From Streptomyces sp. NBC_01408 (GTDB lineage Bacteria; Actinomycetota; Actinomycetes; Streptomycetales; Streptomycetaceae): 64,000 nt of DNA. How positions within the stretch are numbered: the first letter of the stretch is position 1; the number at the start of each line of letters is the position of its first letter. Of this stretch, positions 43,690-52,953 are shown piece after piece. The notes beneath the pieces were generated by a model that was given only the letters and a program-made list of their open reading frames with translations, was not told where the DNA came from and did no database searches. The stretch is from NCBI RefSeq assembly GCF_026340255.1, contig NZ_JAPEPJ010000001.1, positions 4,495,501 to 4,559,500 of the forward strand, written 5' to 3'. A program made the translations under genes and the position numbers.

Positions 43690-44034
43690 GGACGCAGACG
43701 GCACAAGGGATGGGGCACCGAGCGTGGAAGCGGCGCGCAGGCGGTCATGTTGTGGAGGACCCGGCCATCCTCCACGCGCTGCCGGGCATCGGGATTGAGG
43801 ACGACTCGGTCGCGGGCTCTCATTCCGGTTACGGGCGGCGAAGACGGCCAGGGTCTGCTGGTATGTGCGGTGGACCGGCGATCGCGCTGGCCCGTCCATG
43901 GCCCGGATCTTCTCCATGAAGCGGGATATCGGAGGCGAATGAACTCTGGAATCACCCGACTTCGGTAGCTGTCCCGAGACCCGGGAACGGTGCCTGACGG
44001 GGCGTTTGCGCAGGTCAGGTGCCGTTCTCAAGCT
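43690..44034. other. Intergenic stretch, probable gene debris
   Basis: No convincing gene. It carries a further copy of GGCCCGGATCT (43900-43910) in a minus-strand context reading MEKIRAMDGPARSPVHRTYQ, which looks protein-like but is short and interrupted. Probably decayed DNA bordering the CHAT module. Confidence 0.5.
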
Positions 44035-44173
44035 TTAGAAGAGGCCCAGCTTCTTGGGGGAGTAGCTGCAAAGGATGTTCTTCGCCTCCTGGTGGTACAG
44101 CATCTGTACCCATGCTGACCAGCGAAAACGGCGATGTCTGCGAATCCTTGGAGGGTGCTGGTCCGGATCTTGG
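44035..44173 (-). repeat. Gene-tail remnant copy B (SPKKLGLF-stop)
   Basis: The minus strand reads FRWSAWVQMLYHQEAKNILC then SYSPKKLGLF and TAA. It aligns with copy C over about 30 residues (F-x-W-S...YHQxxKNxLxSYSPKKLGxF). A variant of the GGCCCGGATCT element lies at its far end. There is no start codon or full gene. Confidence 0.6.
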
Positions 44174-44320
44174 TGTTCTGGCGCTCGGGAGAGGCAGGCT
44201 GCGGGAGCGGTGGGGTGTTGTGGGGGCGATCGGGAGCGGGGTGGTCGGCGGAGGTCAGGGCCGCACGGACTCCAGCCGCGCAGGAACGGTGTTAGGTGCG
44301 ACCGGTCGGGCAGGACGAAG

Positions 44321-45244
44321 TCAGTTGGCAGTGCGGGCGGCTGCCGCCCCTGGTCCCGCCGGGGCCAGGACGACGGCCGCCAGGTGCTCGCGGAACCAGC
44401 GGTGCCCCGGATCGGTCGAGTTGCGGGGGTGCCAGGCCATCCCGAGGTCCAGGGGTGCTAGGTCGAGGGGGATGGGAAACGTCCGCAGTCCCATGGCGGT
44501 GACGGTGTCGGGGAGCCAGTCGGCCAGGCTGAGCGCGACGAGGTCGGTGTCACGGGCGAGCATCATCGCGCTCGTGTGGCTGGGCACCACGACCGCGGTC
44601 CGGCGTTGCAGCCCGAGTTCCGCGAGCGCGCTGTCGATGGGCCCGAGGCGCTTGCCGAGCCGGGAGATGCCGATGTGGTCGGCCGCGGCGAAACGGCGGG
44701 CGTCGATTCGCCCGTCGAAGAGGGGATGACCGCTGCGGGCGATGCCGACCAGCGGCATTCGCGTGAGCTGCCGGGTCCGGATCTCCGGGTCCAGGTGTCC
44801 CAGGACGCCCAGTTCGACGTCCACCCAGCCCTGCCGCAGCCCAGGGCCGCCCTCCACCGCCTCCGGCAGGAAGACGACGTCAACCTGCGGGGCCTCCGCG
44901 TGGATCCGCTCGGTCAGGCTCCCCGCCAGTCCGACCAGCAGCAGGTCAGTGGCCTGCACCGTGAAGGTGCGCTGGAGATGCACGGCATCGAAACCGGGAC
45001 CGGGCCGCAAGACGTTGTCGCAGCGGCGCAGCAACGCGCCGATCTCCTCCCGGAGTTCCATGGCACGCGGGGTCGGGACCATCTCCTGGCCGGCCCGGAC
45101 CAGCAGCGGGTCGCCGACGGCACGGCGGAGCCGGGCCAGGGTACGGCTGACCGCCGCGGGCGAGGTGCCCAGGCGCTCCGCTGCGCGGGTCACGCTGTTC
45201 TCTTGGAGCAGGGCGTCCAGGGCTCGCAGCAGGTTGAGATCCAT
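44321..45244 (-). CDS. LysR-family transcriptional regulator
   Basis: 307 residues from the ATG at 45244, AGGAGG 6 nt upstream. The helix-turn-helix is MDLNLLRALDALLQENSVTR, AAERLGTSPAAVSRTLARLR. The effector domain follows (TFTVQATDLLLVGLAGSLTE). It resembles the NodD/LinR-like LysR subgroup with two predicted ligand lobes. It is divergent from a beta-propeller gene with 142 bp between; the last residues are Ala/Gly-rich. Confidence 0.9.
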   Translation of the reverse strand: MDLNLLRALDALLQENSVTRAAERLGTSPAAVSRTLARLRRAVGDPLLVRAGQEMVPTPRAMELREEIGALLRRCDNVLRPGPGFDAVHLQRTFTVQATDLLLVGLAGSLTERIHAEAPQVDVVFLPEAVEGGPGLRQGWVDVELGVLGHLDPEIRTRQLTRMPLVGIARSGHPLFDGRIDARRFAAADHIGISRLGKRLGPIDSALAELGLQRRTAVVVPSHTSAMMLARDTDLVALSLADWLPDTVTAMGLRTFPIPLDLAPLDLGMAWHPRNSTDPGHRWFREHLAAVVLAPAGPGAAAARTAN

Positions 45245-45282
45245 CGATACCTCCTGAGCTGCATTTTTACACCTGTGTCAAT

Positions 45283-45297
45283 GATTGCGTGCCAATC
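45283..45297. promoter_or_regulatory. Candidate LysR operator
   Basis: GATTG-N5-CAATC is a perfect dyad containing the T-N11-A pattern of LysR boxes, 38 bp upstream of the LysR start codon in the divergent spacer. Confidence 0.5.
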
Positions 45298-45386
45298 TTT
45301 GCATTGCTGTGGCATCCTCCGGCGCGGAGAGTGGAGATGCCCGCGAAGACGCGCGGCATTCCCTTCACCCCTTTCAAGGAGCAGCT

Positions 45387-46439
45387 GTGCAGCAGTCCCC
45401 CCGTGCCGGTCGGGAAGGTGACGTCCTGGCCGTCGTCAGTCAGAGCGGACCGACGGTCTCGTTCTTCGACGCCGCCTCCGACCGGCACCTCGGCGATGTG
45501 CAAGTCCCTGCAGAGCCACACGAGTTGTGCTTCGACCCGACGCAACGACTGCTGTGGTGCACCCTGACGTACCACTCGGGCTACTACCACGTGAACGGCG
45601 GCCGGCGCACCGAACTGGCCGTCATCGACCCTGACACCCGCCGCATCGTCGAGGTCGTCGACCTCGCCCCGGAACACGGGCCGCACGGACTGGCGCTGGA
45701 CCCGGTGCGCGGTCGCCTCTACGTCAGTGTGGAGAGTACGGACGACCGGCCCGGCGGTGTCGTGGTGATCGACACGGAGACCCGCCGGCCTGTGGGCAGG
45801 ATCGACACGGACGCGCCCGGCCCACACTGGTTCGCCATCGATCGGGCGGGGCGGACAGGCTACGCCACCAACAAGGAAGCGCCGTTCGTGTCGGTCGTCG
45901 ACCTCGACCGGGGCACGCTCACCGCGAAGGTCGAGGTACCGGGCAGCGAGGGCCTCGCCGTCTCCGCCGACGGCACGCACGCCTTCGTCGCCGCGCCCTA
46001 CGGCAACTTCTCCGGCACCGCCGAGGAACGGCCGCCCACCGGAATCCGGGTCATCGACACCCGGACAGCGGCCGTCGTCGACACTCTGCCCACAGGGGAC
46101 ATCGTCCTGCCGGTGCACTTGACCTCGACGGGAAGGCTGCTCGCGGGCGAAGTGCGCATGGCGCCCAACGCAGTCTCCCGACTCGGGCGCCACGCACCGG
46201 GCCGCCTCACCGTGTTCTGCGCCGACACCCGCAAGCAGCTGGGCGACCTCGAGGTCGGCCTCTTCCCGCTGACCATCACCTCGTCCCCCGACGGCCGGCT
46301 CGCCTATGTGGCCTGCGTCGTCTCCTCCACCGTCGACATCGTCGACCTGGAGACGCTGGAGCGCCTGGCCCGGCTGGACATCGCCAAGCTCGGCGAGCCC
46401 GGCGCGCACGGCCTCGCGTACCTCCCGCGCCCGGCCTGA
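45387..46439 (+). CDS. YncE/YVTN-type beta-propeller protein
   Basis: 350 residues from the GTG at 45387 with AAGGAG 5 nt upstream. About seven blades of the form VVIDTETRRPVGRIDTDAPG and VRVIDTRTAAVVDTLPTGD are visible. It has no clear signal peptide, unlike most YncE proteins. Related propellers include lactonases and surface proteins; no catalytic residues can be assigned. Probably regulated by the divergent LysR protein. Confidence 0.8.
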   Translation: MQQSPRAGREGDVLAVVSQSGPTVSFFDAASDRHLGDVQVPAEPHELCFDPTQRLLWCTLTYHSGYYHVNGGRRTELAVIDPDTRRIVEVVDLAPEHGPHGLALDPVRGRLYVSVESTDDRPGGVVVIDTETRRPVGRIDTDAPGPHWFAIDRAGRTGYATNKEAPFVSVVDLDRGTLTAKVEVPGSEGLAVSADGTHAFVAAPYGNFSGTAEERPPTGIRVIDTRTAAVVDTLPTGDIVLPVHLTSTGRLLAGEVRMAPNAVSRLGRHAPGRLTVFCADTRKQLGDLEVGLFPLTITSSPDGRLAYVACVVSSTVDIVDLETLERLARLDIAKLGEPGAHGLAYLPRPA

Positions 46440-46753
46440 CCGCCGCCCGGACCCAACCCGGCACGGGGGTGGGTTCAGTCGTTGCTTCCGGCACCGCGAT
46501 CGGGTGCGCTCATGTAGCTGGTGATCACGAGGGGGACAGTCCTGTCGGCCGCGACTGGCTGGTGCGCGCAGGCGACGTGATGTGCTCGTCTCGGGCTGCC
46601 GACGGAGCCGAAACCTGGTCCGTGACCGGTCCGGAAGCTACGCCTGAAACGCAACGGAGATCGCTCAAGGCTTCGTATCGATCACGCCGAGTACCCGGGG
46701 TGGGTGTTGCCCGGAGCAGGCAACACCCAACCCGGAAAACGGACTTCACTGCT
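46440..46753. other. Intergenic stretch without a gene
   Basis: About 310 bp. Nothing supported is seen before the gene-tail remnant at 46754. A short inverted repeat GGGTGGGTGTTGCC/GGCAACACCCAACCC at about 46699-46734 could form a hairpin. Confidence 0.55.
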
Positions 46754-46902
46754 CTAGAAGAAGCCGAGCTTCTTGGGGGAGTAGGAGACCAGGAGGTTCT
46801 TCGAGTGCTGGTGGTACACGCGCCACACCGCTTCTGACCAGGTGAAATAGAGGGATCCGTCGTCGATCGTGCAGTGCTGGCCCGGAACTGGCCCGGATCT
46901 TG
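46754..46902 (-). repeat. Gene-tail remnant copy C (SPKKLGFF-stop)
   Basis: The longest copy. The minus strand reads IDDGSLYFTWSEAVWRVYHQ, HSKNLLVSYSPKKLGFF and a TAG stop. GGCCCGGATCT lies at 46890-46900. The reading frame does not continue upstream into a recognisable domain, so only the 3' end of some gene survives. Confidence 0.62.
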
Positions 46903-46950
46903 CTCCACCCAGGGGCGCGTCGGGCACTGCGTCCGGGTGGCGGTGCTGCG

Positions 46951-48786
46951 TCAGCCGAGTGCGCGGTCGAGGTTGAAGGCGGCGCTGATCAGCGAGAGGT
47001 GGGTGAAGGCCTGGGGGAAATTGCCGAGTTGTTCGCCGGTTGGGCCGATCTCCTCGGCGAACAGACCGAGGTGGTTGGCGTAGGTGAGCATTTTCTCGAA
47101 AGCGAGCTGGGCCTCATCCAGTCGGCCTGCGCGGGCCAGTGCCTCGACGTACCAGAAGGAGCAGATCGAGAATGTGCCCTCGGGGCCGTGCAGGCCGTCG
47201 GGGCTGGCGGTCGGGTCGTAGCGGTAGACCAGGGAGTCGGAGACCAGGTCTGCGGTGAGGGCATCCAACGTGGAGAGCCACTTGGGGTCGGTGGGCGAGA
47301 TGAACTTGGCCATCGGCATCATCAGCAGTGAGGCGTCCAGGACATCGTCGTCCAGGGCCTGGACGAATGCGCCCCGCTGGGCTGACCAGCCGCGCTGCAT
47401 GATCTGCCGGTAGATCGCGTCCCGGGACTGCCGCCAGCGGGGCAGGTCGGCCGGGAGGCCGCGGCGGTTCGCCATGCGGATCGCCCGCTCCAGTCCCACC
47501 CAGCACATCAGGCGCGAGTACACGAAGTTCCGCCGGCCCGAGCGGGTCTCCCAGATTCCCTCGTCTGGCTGGTCCCAGTGCTCGCAGAGCCAGTCCGCCA
47601 TTGCGCTGACCTCGTCCCAGCGGGCGCTGCTGATCGGCTGTCCCCACTTGTCGTACAGGTAGATCGAGTCGATCAGGGCTCCGTAGATGTCCAGCTGGAG
47701 CTGGCCGGTGGCGGCGTTGCCCACCCGGACCGGTGCGGAGCCGAGGTAGCCCTCCAGGTGCGGCAGCTCGTACTCGGGCAGCTCGCTGCGCCCGTCGATG
47801 CCGTACATGATCTGCAACGGGCCGGTCGCACCAGTGCCGGACATGATGCCGCGCTCGCCGAGGAACCCCATGAACGCCTCGGCCTCCGAGGTGAACCCTA
47901 GGCGCAGCATGGCGTAGACGCAGAAGGCGGCGTCGCGGACCCAGACGTAGCGGTAGTCCCAGTTGCGCTCGCCGCCGATCTGCTCGGGCAGGCTGGTGGT
48001 CGGTGCGGCGACGATCGCACCGGTCGGCGCGTAGGTGAGCAGCTTGAGCACCAGAGCGGAGCGGTTCACCGTTTCCCGCCATCGCCCGTGGTAGCGCGAA
48101 CCGGCCAGCCAGTGACGCCAGAACCTGACCGTCGCCTCGGCCTGCTCTTGCGCCTCGGCGCGTGGACAGGACCGAGGGGCCACGCCGTCGCCGATCTGGT
48201 CGAGGGCGAACACGTGCGACTCGCCCTCGAGGAGCTTGAAGTGCGACCACACGTCCAGGCCGTCGCTCTCCAGGGGTGCGGTGGCGGTCAGCGCGAGCGT
48301 CAGTGACAGGGATCGGAACACCGCGTGGTTGCCTTCGAGTTGCGTGGTGTGCGCTTCGGCGCCGTAGCCGAAGCGGGGGGCGATCCGCGCCCTGAAGGGG
48401 AGGGTTCCACGGACGCAGATCACCCGCCGGATCAGCCGGTGTCGGGCCGTCTCCCGCGACTCGTCGACCACGGGCATGAAGTCCTGTATCTCGGCCACGC
48501 CGTCTGCGGCGAAGAACCGCGTGATCAGGACGTTCGTGTCGGGGAAGTAGAACTGCCTGGTGCGTGTCGGGACCTCGGCGGCCAGCTCGAACGAGCCGCC
48601 CCGGTCGGCGTCGAGGATGGCCCCGAACACGCTGGGCGCGTCGAAGCGCGGGCAGCAGTACCAGTCGATGGTGCCGTTCGTGCCGACCAGGGCGGTCGTT
48701 CGAAGATCGCCGATCAGGCCGTGTTCGGAGATTGGTATGTAGCGGCTGCTGTCGGCCTGCTCGAAACCAGTCGTGTCGAACGCCAT
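46951..48786 (-). CDS. Glycoside hydrolase family 15 protein (glucoamylase/trehalase-like)
   Basis: 611 residues from the ATG at 48786 with GGGAGG upstream. An N-terminal beta-sandwich domain (about 15-240, beginning with ISEHGLIGDLRTTALVGTNG, TIDWYC) leads to the (alpha/alpha)6 barrel with NWDYRYVWVRDAAF (about 275-288), PDEGIWETR (catalytic Glu, about 408-411) and FSICSFWYVEALARAG with the second acidic residue near 565. There is no signal peptide, so it is cytosolic, as are the trehalases of this family in actinobacteria. The substrate is trehalose or alpha-glucan, undecided. Monocistronic. Confidence 0.92.
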   Translation of the reverse strand: MAFDTTGFEQADSSRYIPISEHGLIGDLRTTALVGTNGTIDWYCCPRFDAPSVFGAILDADRGGSFELAAEVPTRTRQFYFPDTNVLITRFFAADGVAEIQDFMPVVDESRETARHRLIRRVICVRGTLPFRARIAPRFGYGAEAHTTQLEGNHAVFRSLSLTLALTATAPLESDGLDVWSHFKLLEGESHVFALDQIGDGVAPRSCPRAEAQEQAEATVRFWRHWLAGSRYHGRWRETVNRSALVLKLLTYAPTGAIVAAPTTSLPEQIGGERNWDYRYVWVRDAAFCVYAMLRLGFTSEAEAFMGFLGERGIMSGTGATGPLQIMYGIDGRSELPEYELPHLEGYLGSAPVRVGNAATGQLQLDIYGALIDSIYLYDKWGQPISSARWDEVSAMADWLCEHWDQPDEGIWETRSGRRNFVYSRLMCWVGLERAIRMANRRGLPADLPRWRQSRDAIYRQIMQRGWSAQRGAFVQALDDDVLDASLLMMPMAKFISPTDPKWLSTLDALTADLVSDSLVYRYDPTASPDGLHGPEGTFSICSFWYVEALARAGRLDEAQLAFEKMLTYANHLGLFAEEIGPTGEQLGNFPQAFTHLSLISAAFNLDRALG

Positions 48787-49092
48787 GCCGGCCTCCCTGC
48801 CGCTGCGGCGCGGGCCTGGAGAAGAACCTCCGCATTTCATGCTAGCCCGCTACTCGAGGAGTGAGTCTGGCGGAGCCGGGCGGACAGGACTCGGTGGCCG
48901 GTTGGTTTCAGGCAGCCCGCCGGCACCTCTCGGCGTGGATGGCAGCAACCTCCAGGAACGCATCGGTGCGGTGCCCGAAACCCAGCCGGCCGCACCGCCG
49001 CCGGCGGCATCACAGCCCGCAGCACAGCTGACCGGGACTGTACAGCGGGACGGCGACTGAGCCGCTCGCGCCAAGGCGGTCAGTCCTTGCCG
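48787..49092. other. Intergenic stretch without a supported gene
   Basis: A + strand frame ends in a Pro/Ala-rich tail (TQPAAPPPAASQPAAQLTG) at 49060, but it has no plausible start or family; I see nothing else. Confidence 0.5.
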
Positions 49093-49514
49093 CTACTGCA
49101 GCCGACCGACTTTCTCAGGGAGCGTCTCCTCTTGGCGGAGGCGGTAGGTGACGGCGAGGCACCAGGGGATACCGAGCAGCACCACGAGGGTGCAGGTCCG
49201 AGACAGTGGGCGGTACAGCTCGCGTTCGCTGCCCCGGGCTACGAGGCCGGCCGCCACGAGCATCGTGCTCAGCAGCACGACTGCCGCGCCGCCGCAGAGT
49301 GCCCAGGAGGTGGCAACGGCTGTGCGTGACGCGTGGGCGTGCTCGACGAGACTGACCATGGCCGTAGCCATCGCGGCCAGGCGCCGAAGCCGACCACGAC
49401 GGCGATCAGCGCGACAGCGACGGAGAGTACGCTGAAGCCGACCAGGTAGGCGATGTCGAGCAGCCCCCATGCCCATGCCCGGGACGCGGCAAGGATCCAC
49501 GTCGTCCTCGACAA
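49093..49514 (-). pseudogene. Frameshifted membrane-protein remnant (LtrA-like)
   Basis: The minus strand holds hydrophobic helices in two frames: AWGLLDIAYLVGFSVLSVAV in one (about 49470-49390), then after a shift near 49380 WALCGGAAVVLLSTMLVAAG and ERELYRPLSRTCTLVVLLGI in another, ending at 49093. Spliced, they look like the last four helices of a multi-pass protein such as the low-temperature-requirement A family. No start is present, so this is a 3' remnant with a frameshift. Confidence 0.45.
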
Positions 49515-49527
49515 CGGCCGGGCTCGG

Positions 49528-50103
49528 TCAGGCTGCGACGGTCGCGGCTGTACGCAGGGGCGCGAGTGCGGTGGTCCAGGCGATGACCTGGTCGAGCATC
49601 GTGTTCAGGGTGGGCAGGTTGTGGTCGCCGGGCTTGAAGACCCGGTAGTTCTCGAACTCGGTGTGCAGCGACAGTGCGACCTGCTGGCGTACGTCGGCCA
49701 TCTGGAGCTCGCCGGCGACCAGGCGCAGCTGCTCGACCGAGCGGACCCCGCCCACGCCGCCGTAGGACACGTAGCCGACGGCCTTGTTGTTCCACTCGGC
49801 GTAGAGGAAGTCAAGGGCGTTCTTCAGCACGCCCGGGATGCCGTGGTTGTACTCCGGCGTCACGATGACGAACCCGTCGAACGATGCGATCTTGTCCGCC
49901 CACTGCCGGGTGTGCTCGTTCTGGTACTGGCCGAGCGACGGCGGCATGGGCTCGTCGAGGTGCGGCAGCGGGTGGTCGCGGAGGTCGAGGAGTTCGAATT
50001 CGGCGTCAGCGCGGCGTGATGCGATGTCGAGCACCCAGCGGGCGACCTGCTCACCGTTGCGGTTGGGACGGGTACTACCGAGGATGATGCCGATCTTGAG
50101 CAT
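49528..50103 (-). CDS. NADPH-dependent FMN reductase family protein
   Basis: 191 residues from the ATG at 50103. Flavodoxin-like motifs are GSTRPNRNGEQVARWV (FMN phosphate loop), TPEYNHGIPGVLKNALDFLY and YGGVGGVRSVEQLR. Family members reduce quinones, azo dyes or chromate and supply reduced flavin. It is divergent from a MarR gene 124 bp away, the likely regulator. Confidence 0.9.
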   Translation of the reverse strand: MLKIGIILGSTRPNRNGEQVARWVLDIASRRADAEFELLDLRDHPLPHLDEPMPPSLGQYQNEHTRQWADKIASFDGFVIVTPEYNHGIPGVLKNALDFLYAEWNNKAVGYVSYGGVGGVRSVEQLRLVAGELQMADVRQQVALSLHTEFENYRVFKPGDHNLPTLNTMLDQVIAWTTALAPLRTAATVAA

Positions 50104-50227
50104 GACGGGCCGGGCCTTCCTCGTCGTGGTGCTGGTTGCGCGGCACCTGCGGAAGTGTGCCGCCGGGCAGATGGTCTGCGAGGCAGACGATCTACTCAAC
50201 ATCGGGTCGATTGATATCATTCCTGTC

Positions 50228-50752
50228 ATGGACGGTGAGATGCCGACCGCGCCGGTCGGCGGGTGCGGGGACCTCACCGAGGACTTCGGGTTCTCGCTGA
50301 TGGCGGTGGCGCACGCGTACCGCGCCGTTGTCTCCTCGGTGCTCGGGAGCGTGCCGCAGGGTGCGCGCGGTTACCAGACGCTCGCCGCTGTGGTCGAGGG
50401 CGACGAGCCCAATCAGCTCGCCCTGGCCGGCTATCTGCGGATCGACCGCACCGTGATGACGTACCTGATCGACGAGCTCGTGGCTGCCGGGCTGATCGAG
50501 CGCCGGCTCGACCCTGCTGACCGGCGTCGACGCAAGATCGTCGCGACCAGTCACGGCATCGACACCGTCCGGGAGCTGCAACGACGGGTGCGAGAGGCGG
50601 AGAGCGGGCTCCTTTCCGCGATCGGCGAGGACGACCGCGAGCTGTTCCGGAATCTGCTACGACGAGTCGCTCGCAGCCTCGGCGACCCCGAGCCGTGCGA
50701 CGCTGACACGGAGCGCTGCGACGATGCGGGGCCCGCTCAGCAGTCCTCGTGA
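50228..50752 (+). CDS. MarR-family transcriptional regulator
   Basis: 174 residues from the ATG at 50228. It shows GARGYQTLAAVVEGDEPNQL, ALAGYLRIDRTVMTYLIDEL, and the wing LIERRLDPADRRRRKIVATS. A TGATATCA palindrome at 50212-50219, directly upstream, is a candidate operator. It is divergent from the FMN reductase gene, so both may respond to a redox-active or aromatic compound. Confidence 0.86.
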   Translation: MDGEMPTAPVGGCGDLTEDFGFSLMAVAHAYRAVVSSVLGSVPQGARGYQTLAAVVEGDEPNQLALAGYLRIDRTVMTYLIDELVAAGLIERRLDPADRRRRKIVATSHGIDTVRELQRRVREAESGLLSAIGEDDRELFRNLLRRVARSLGDPEPCDADTERCDDAGPAQQSS

Positions 50753-51232
50753 GTTCCGGTGTGACGCCCCCTTGAAGGCGGGTGCCGACGGCGGATCGGT
50801 GCGGGCGTCCACCGCGGACGGGGCGGGCTAGGACGGCTGGTGGATTTCCGTGACGATCGTGTAGCGCTTCGGATTGACGAGCATGAGCAGTGCGATGGGA
50901 AGGCGCCCGCAGTCGGCCGGCGCCGACCTGCGCCGGGACCTCGCCGCCCGTGCTGGTCATGGACGCTCCGCCCGTGACAACGGTGATCGCCTGGCTGCCG
51001 CACAGCCGCCTTCGCGCGGTTGCCGACCTGATCCGCGTTGCCACACGTCTTTGAACTCGGATGAGGAGGGCAGCCACCCGACGACAGCCCCGTTCAAGCA
51101 ACTGACAGCTCAACGCTCCTGCATCAGCGCGGTGGTGTCCTTGACCGTCCGCCCCGGGCGGACATCAGCATCACGATCGCCCGAAGGCCGCCCGGACACG
51201 TGGAGTGGTGTGGCGGTGGTGGTCCGAGTCAC
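50753..51232. other. Intergenic stretch, nothing firmly supported
   Basis: About 480 bp. A short minus-strand reading (LPIALLMLVNPKRYTIVTEI, ending at about 50832) looks protein-like and may be the end of a lost gene, but has no start or recognisable family. Confidence 0.5.
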
Positions 51233-52198
51233 TCAGTCCGTGTGGAGCGCGGTGCGCAGCGTGGCGATGGCCTGGCTGATGGCGGCCTGGGCTGCGTAGG
51301 TGTCGCGCAGGGCGTTGAGCATGACGAAGTCGTGGATGATGCCCTGGTAGCGGACGGCGGTGACGGGGACGCCGGCGGCGCGGAGCTTGTTGGCGTACGC
51401 CTCGCCCTCGTCGCGCAGGACGTCGGCCTCGGCGGTGATGACCAGGGCCGGGGGCAGTCCGGTGAGCTGCTCGGTGGTGGCGCGCAACGGGGAGGCGGTG
51501 ATCTGCGCGCGCTCGGCGGCGTCGGTGGTGTACTGGTCCCAGAACCACTGCATGCCATCGCGGCGCAGAAAGTACCCTTCCGCGAACTGGTGGTAGGAGC
51601 CGGTGTCGAAGGCGGCGTCGGTGACCGGGTAGAAGAGCACCTGCTGGCACAGGTCCAGCCCGCCGCGTTCCTTGGCCATGAGGGTCAGGGCGATGCTCAT
51701 GTTGCCGCCGACGGAGTCGCCGGCCACGGCGATCCGCGTCGGGTCGAGGTCGTTGGCGGTGCCGTCGGTGACGATCCAGCGGGCGACGGTCCAGTTCTGC
51801 TCGATCGCGACGGGGTAGCGGTGTTCGGGCGAGAGGTCGTACTCGGGGAAGACGACGGCCGCGCCGGCGCCGACGGCGAGTTCGCGGACGAGGCGGTCGT
51901 GGGTGTGGGCATTGCCGAACACCCAGCCGGCGCCGTGGATGTAGACGATCACCGGCAGCGGGCCGGCCACCCCCGCCGGGCGGACGATCCGCGCCCTGAC
52001 CTCGCCGGTGGGACCGCCGGGAACGCTCACCCACTCCTCGTCGACGGCCGACTTGGCGATGTCACCGGACTGGACCTCGTCCACCGCCTTACGCCCCTCG
52101 GCCGGCGCGATCTGGAACAGGAACGGCGGGTTCGCCGTAGCCTCCGCGAACGCCGCCGCGGCCGGCTCCAGAACCGGACGTGCAGTCTTCTCAGTCAT
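51233..52198 (-). CDS. Alpha/beta-hydrolase of the hormone-sensitive lipase family
   Basis: 321 residues. The oxyanion motif HGAGWVFG (the family's HGGG with one change), the nucleophile elbow GDSVGG, the acid in EADVLRDEGE and the base in IIHDF form the carboxylesterase triad. It has no signal peptide. A short-chain ester or lactone substrate is likely. It is divergent from an OhrR-like MarR gene; the 224-bp spacer contains dyads. Confidence 0.92.
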   Translation of the reverse strand: MTEKTARPVLEPAAAAFAEATANPPFLFQIAPAEGRKAVDEVQSGDIAKSAVDEEWVSVPGGPTGEVRARIVRPAGVAGPLPVIVYIHGAGWVFGNAHTHDRLVRELAVGAGAAVVFPEYDLSPEHRYPVAIEQNWTVARWIVTDGTANDLDPTRIAVAGDSVGGNMSIALTLMAKERGGLDLCQQVLFYPVTDAAFDTGSYHQFAEGYFLRRDGMQWFWDQYTTDAAERAQITASPLRATTEQLTGLPPALVITAEADVLRDEGEAYANKLRAAGVPVTAVRYQGIIHDFVMLNALRDTYAAQAAISQAIATLRTALHTD

Positions 52199-52290
52199 GT
52201 TGGGCTCCCCAGGGCGTAGAGCGCCGAGGGTGGGTATCCCTCAGCGGTCGTCGTACCCGCCGTCCGGCAGGCACGCAACTAGAAAGTAGC

Positions 52291-52319
52291 GCACGATTAA
52301 GTCGTGCACAATTTAATCG
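52291..52319. promoter_or_regulatory. Candidate OhrR/MarR operator dyads
   Basis: GCACGA-N5-TCGTGC (52291-52307) and the overlapping CGATTAA-N12-TTAATCG (52294-52319) lie in an AT-rich patch between the hydrolase and the MarR gene. AT-rich dyads of this sort are typical OhrR sites. Confidence 0.5.
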
Positions 52320-52422
52320 TGGACGCTATGGTCGCGCACGCCCTGAAAGGTAGGATCGGAACCGGAGAAACCCGTCGGCAGGCGACGGCAGCGGACCAAG
52401 AGGAAGCAAGGGACACGGGCAC

Positions 52423-52881
52423 ATGGAGAAGGCGACGACCGGGAACCCGGAACACGGGTCGCTCCTACTGGAGGACCAGCTCTGCTTCGCCCTTTATGCC
52501 GCCTCGCGCGCGGTCACGGTGCGCTACCGGCCACTGCTGGACGCGCTCGGGCTGACCTACCCGCAGTACCTGGTGATGCTCGCCCTCTGGGAGCGGGACG
52601 CCCTCTCCGTGCGCGACCTGGGCGCCACGCTGCACCTGGAGTCCAGCACGCTCTCCCCGCTGCTCAAGCGCCTCGAAGCGAACGGGCTGGTCCAGCGCGA
52701 GCGGCGAGCGGACGACGAGCGCTCCGTCGCCGTCCGCCTCACCGGGGCGGGTGCGGGCCTTCGCGAGAAGGCCCGCACCGTGCCGCTCGCCATCGGCGAC
52801 GCCATGAATCTGACCCCGGAACAGGACGCCGCCGCCAAACACCTGCTCCGCCTCATCACGACGAACGTCACCCGACGGTGA
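52423..52881 (+). CDS. OhrR-like MarR-family regulator
   Basis: 152 residues from the ATG at 52423. LEDQLCFALYAASRAVTVRY contains the single N-terminal Cys (residue 21) that senses organic hydroperoxides in OhrR, with the partner Tyr residues in the helix. The winged helix follows (LGATLHLESSTLSPLLKRLE, LVQRERRADDERSV). No ohr peroxidase gene is nearby; the divergent gene is an esterase, so the sensed signal may differ. Confidence 0.87.
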   Translation: MEKATTGNPEHGSLLLEDQLCFALYAASRAVTVRYRPLLDALGLTYPQYLVMLALWERDALSVRDLGATLHLESSTLSPLLKRLEANGLVQRERRADDERSVAVRLTGAGAGLREKARTVPLAIGDAMNLTPEQDAAAKHLLRLITTNVTRR

Positions 52882-52953
52882 GCATGCACTCGGCATCCGC
52901 CACCAGGTCTGAACTGCGGGGAGGTGGACGTGAGGTGAGGTGGGCCCCAGGGT

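Noticed and set aside
43390..44031. A 213-codon minus-strand frame over the membrane-protein gene end
   Set aside because: Most of it is antisense to the four-helix protein; only a short stretch near 43900 looks protein-like, and it is too short to call.
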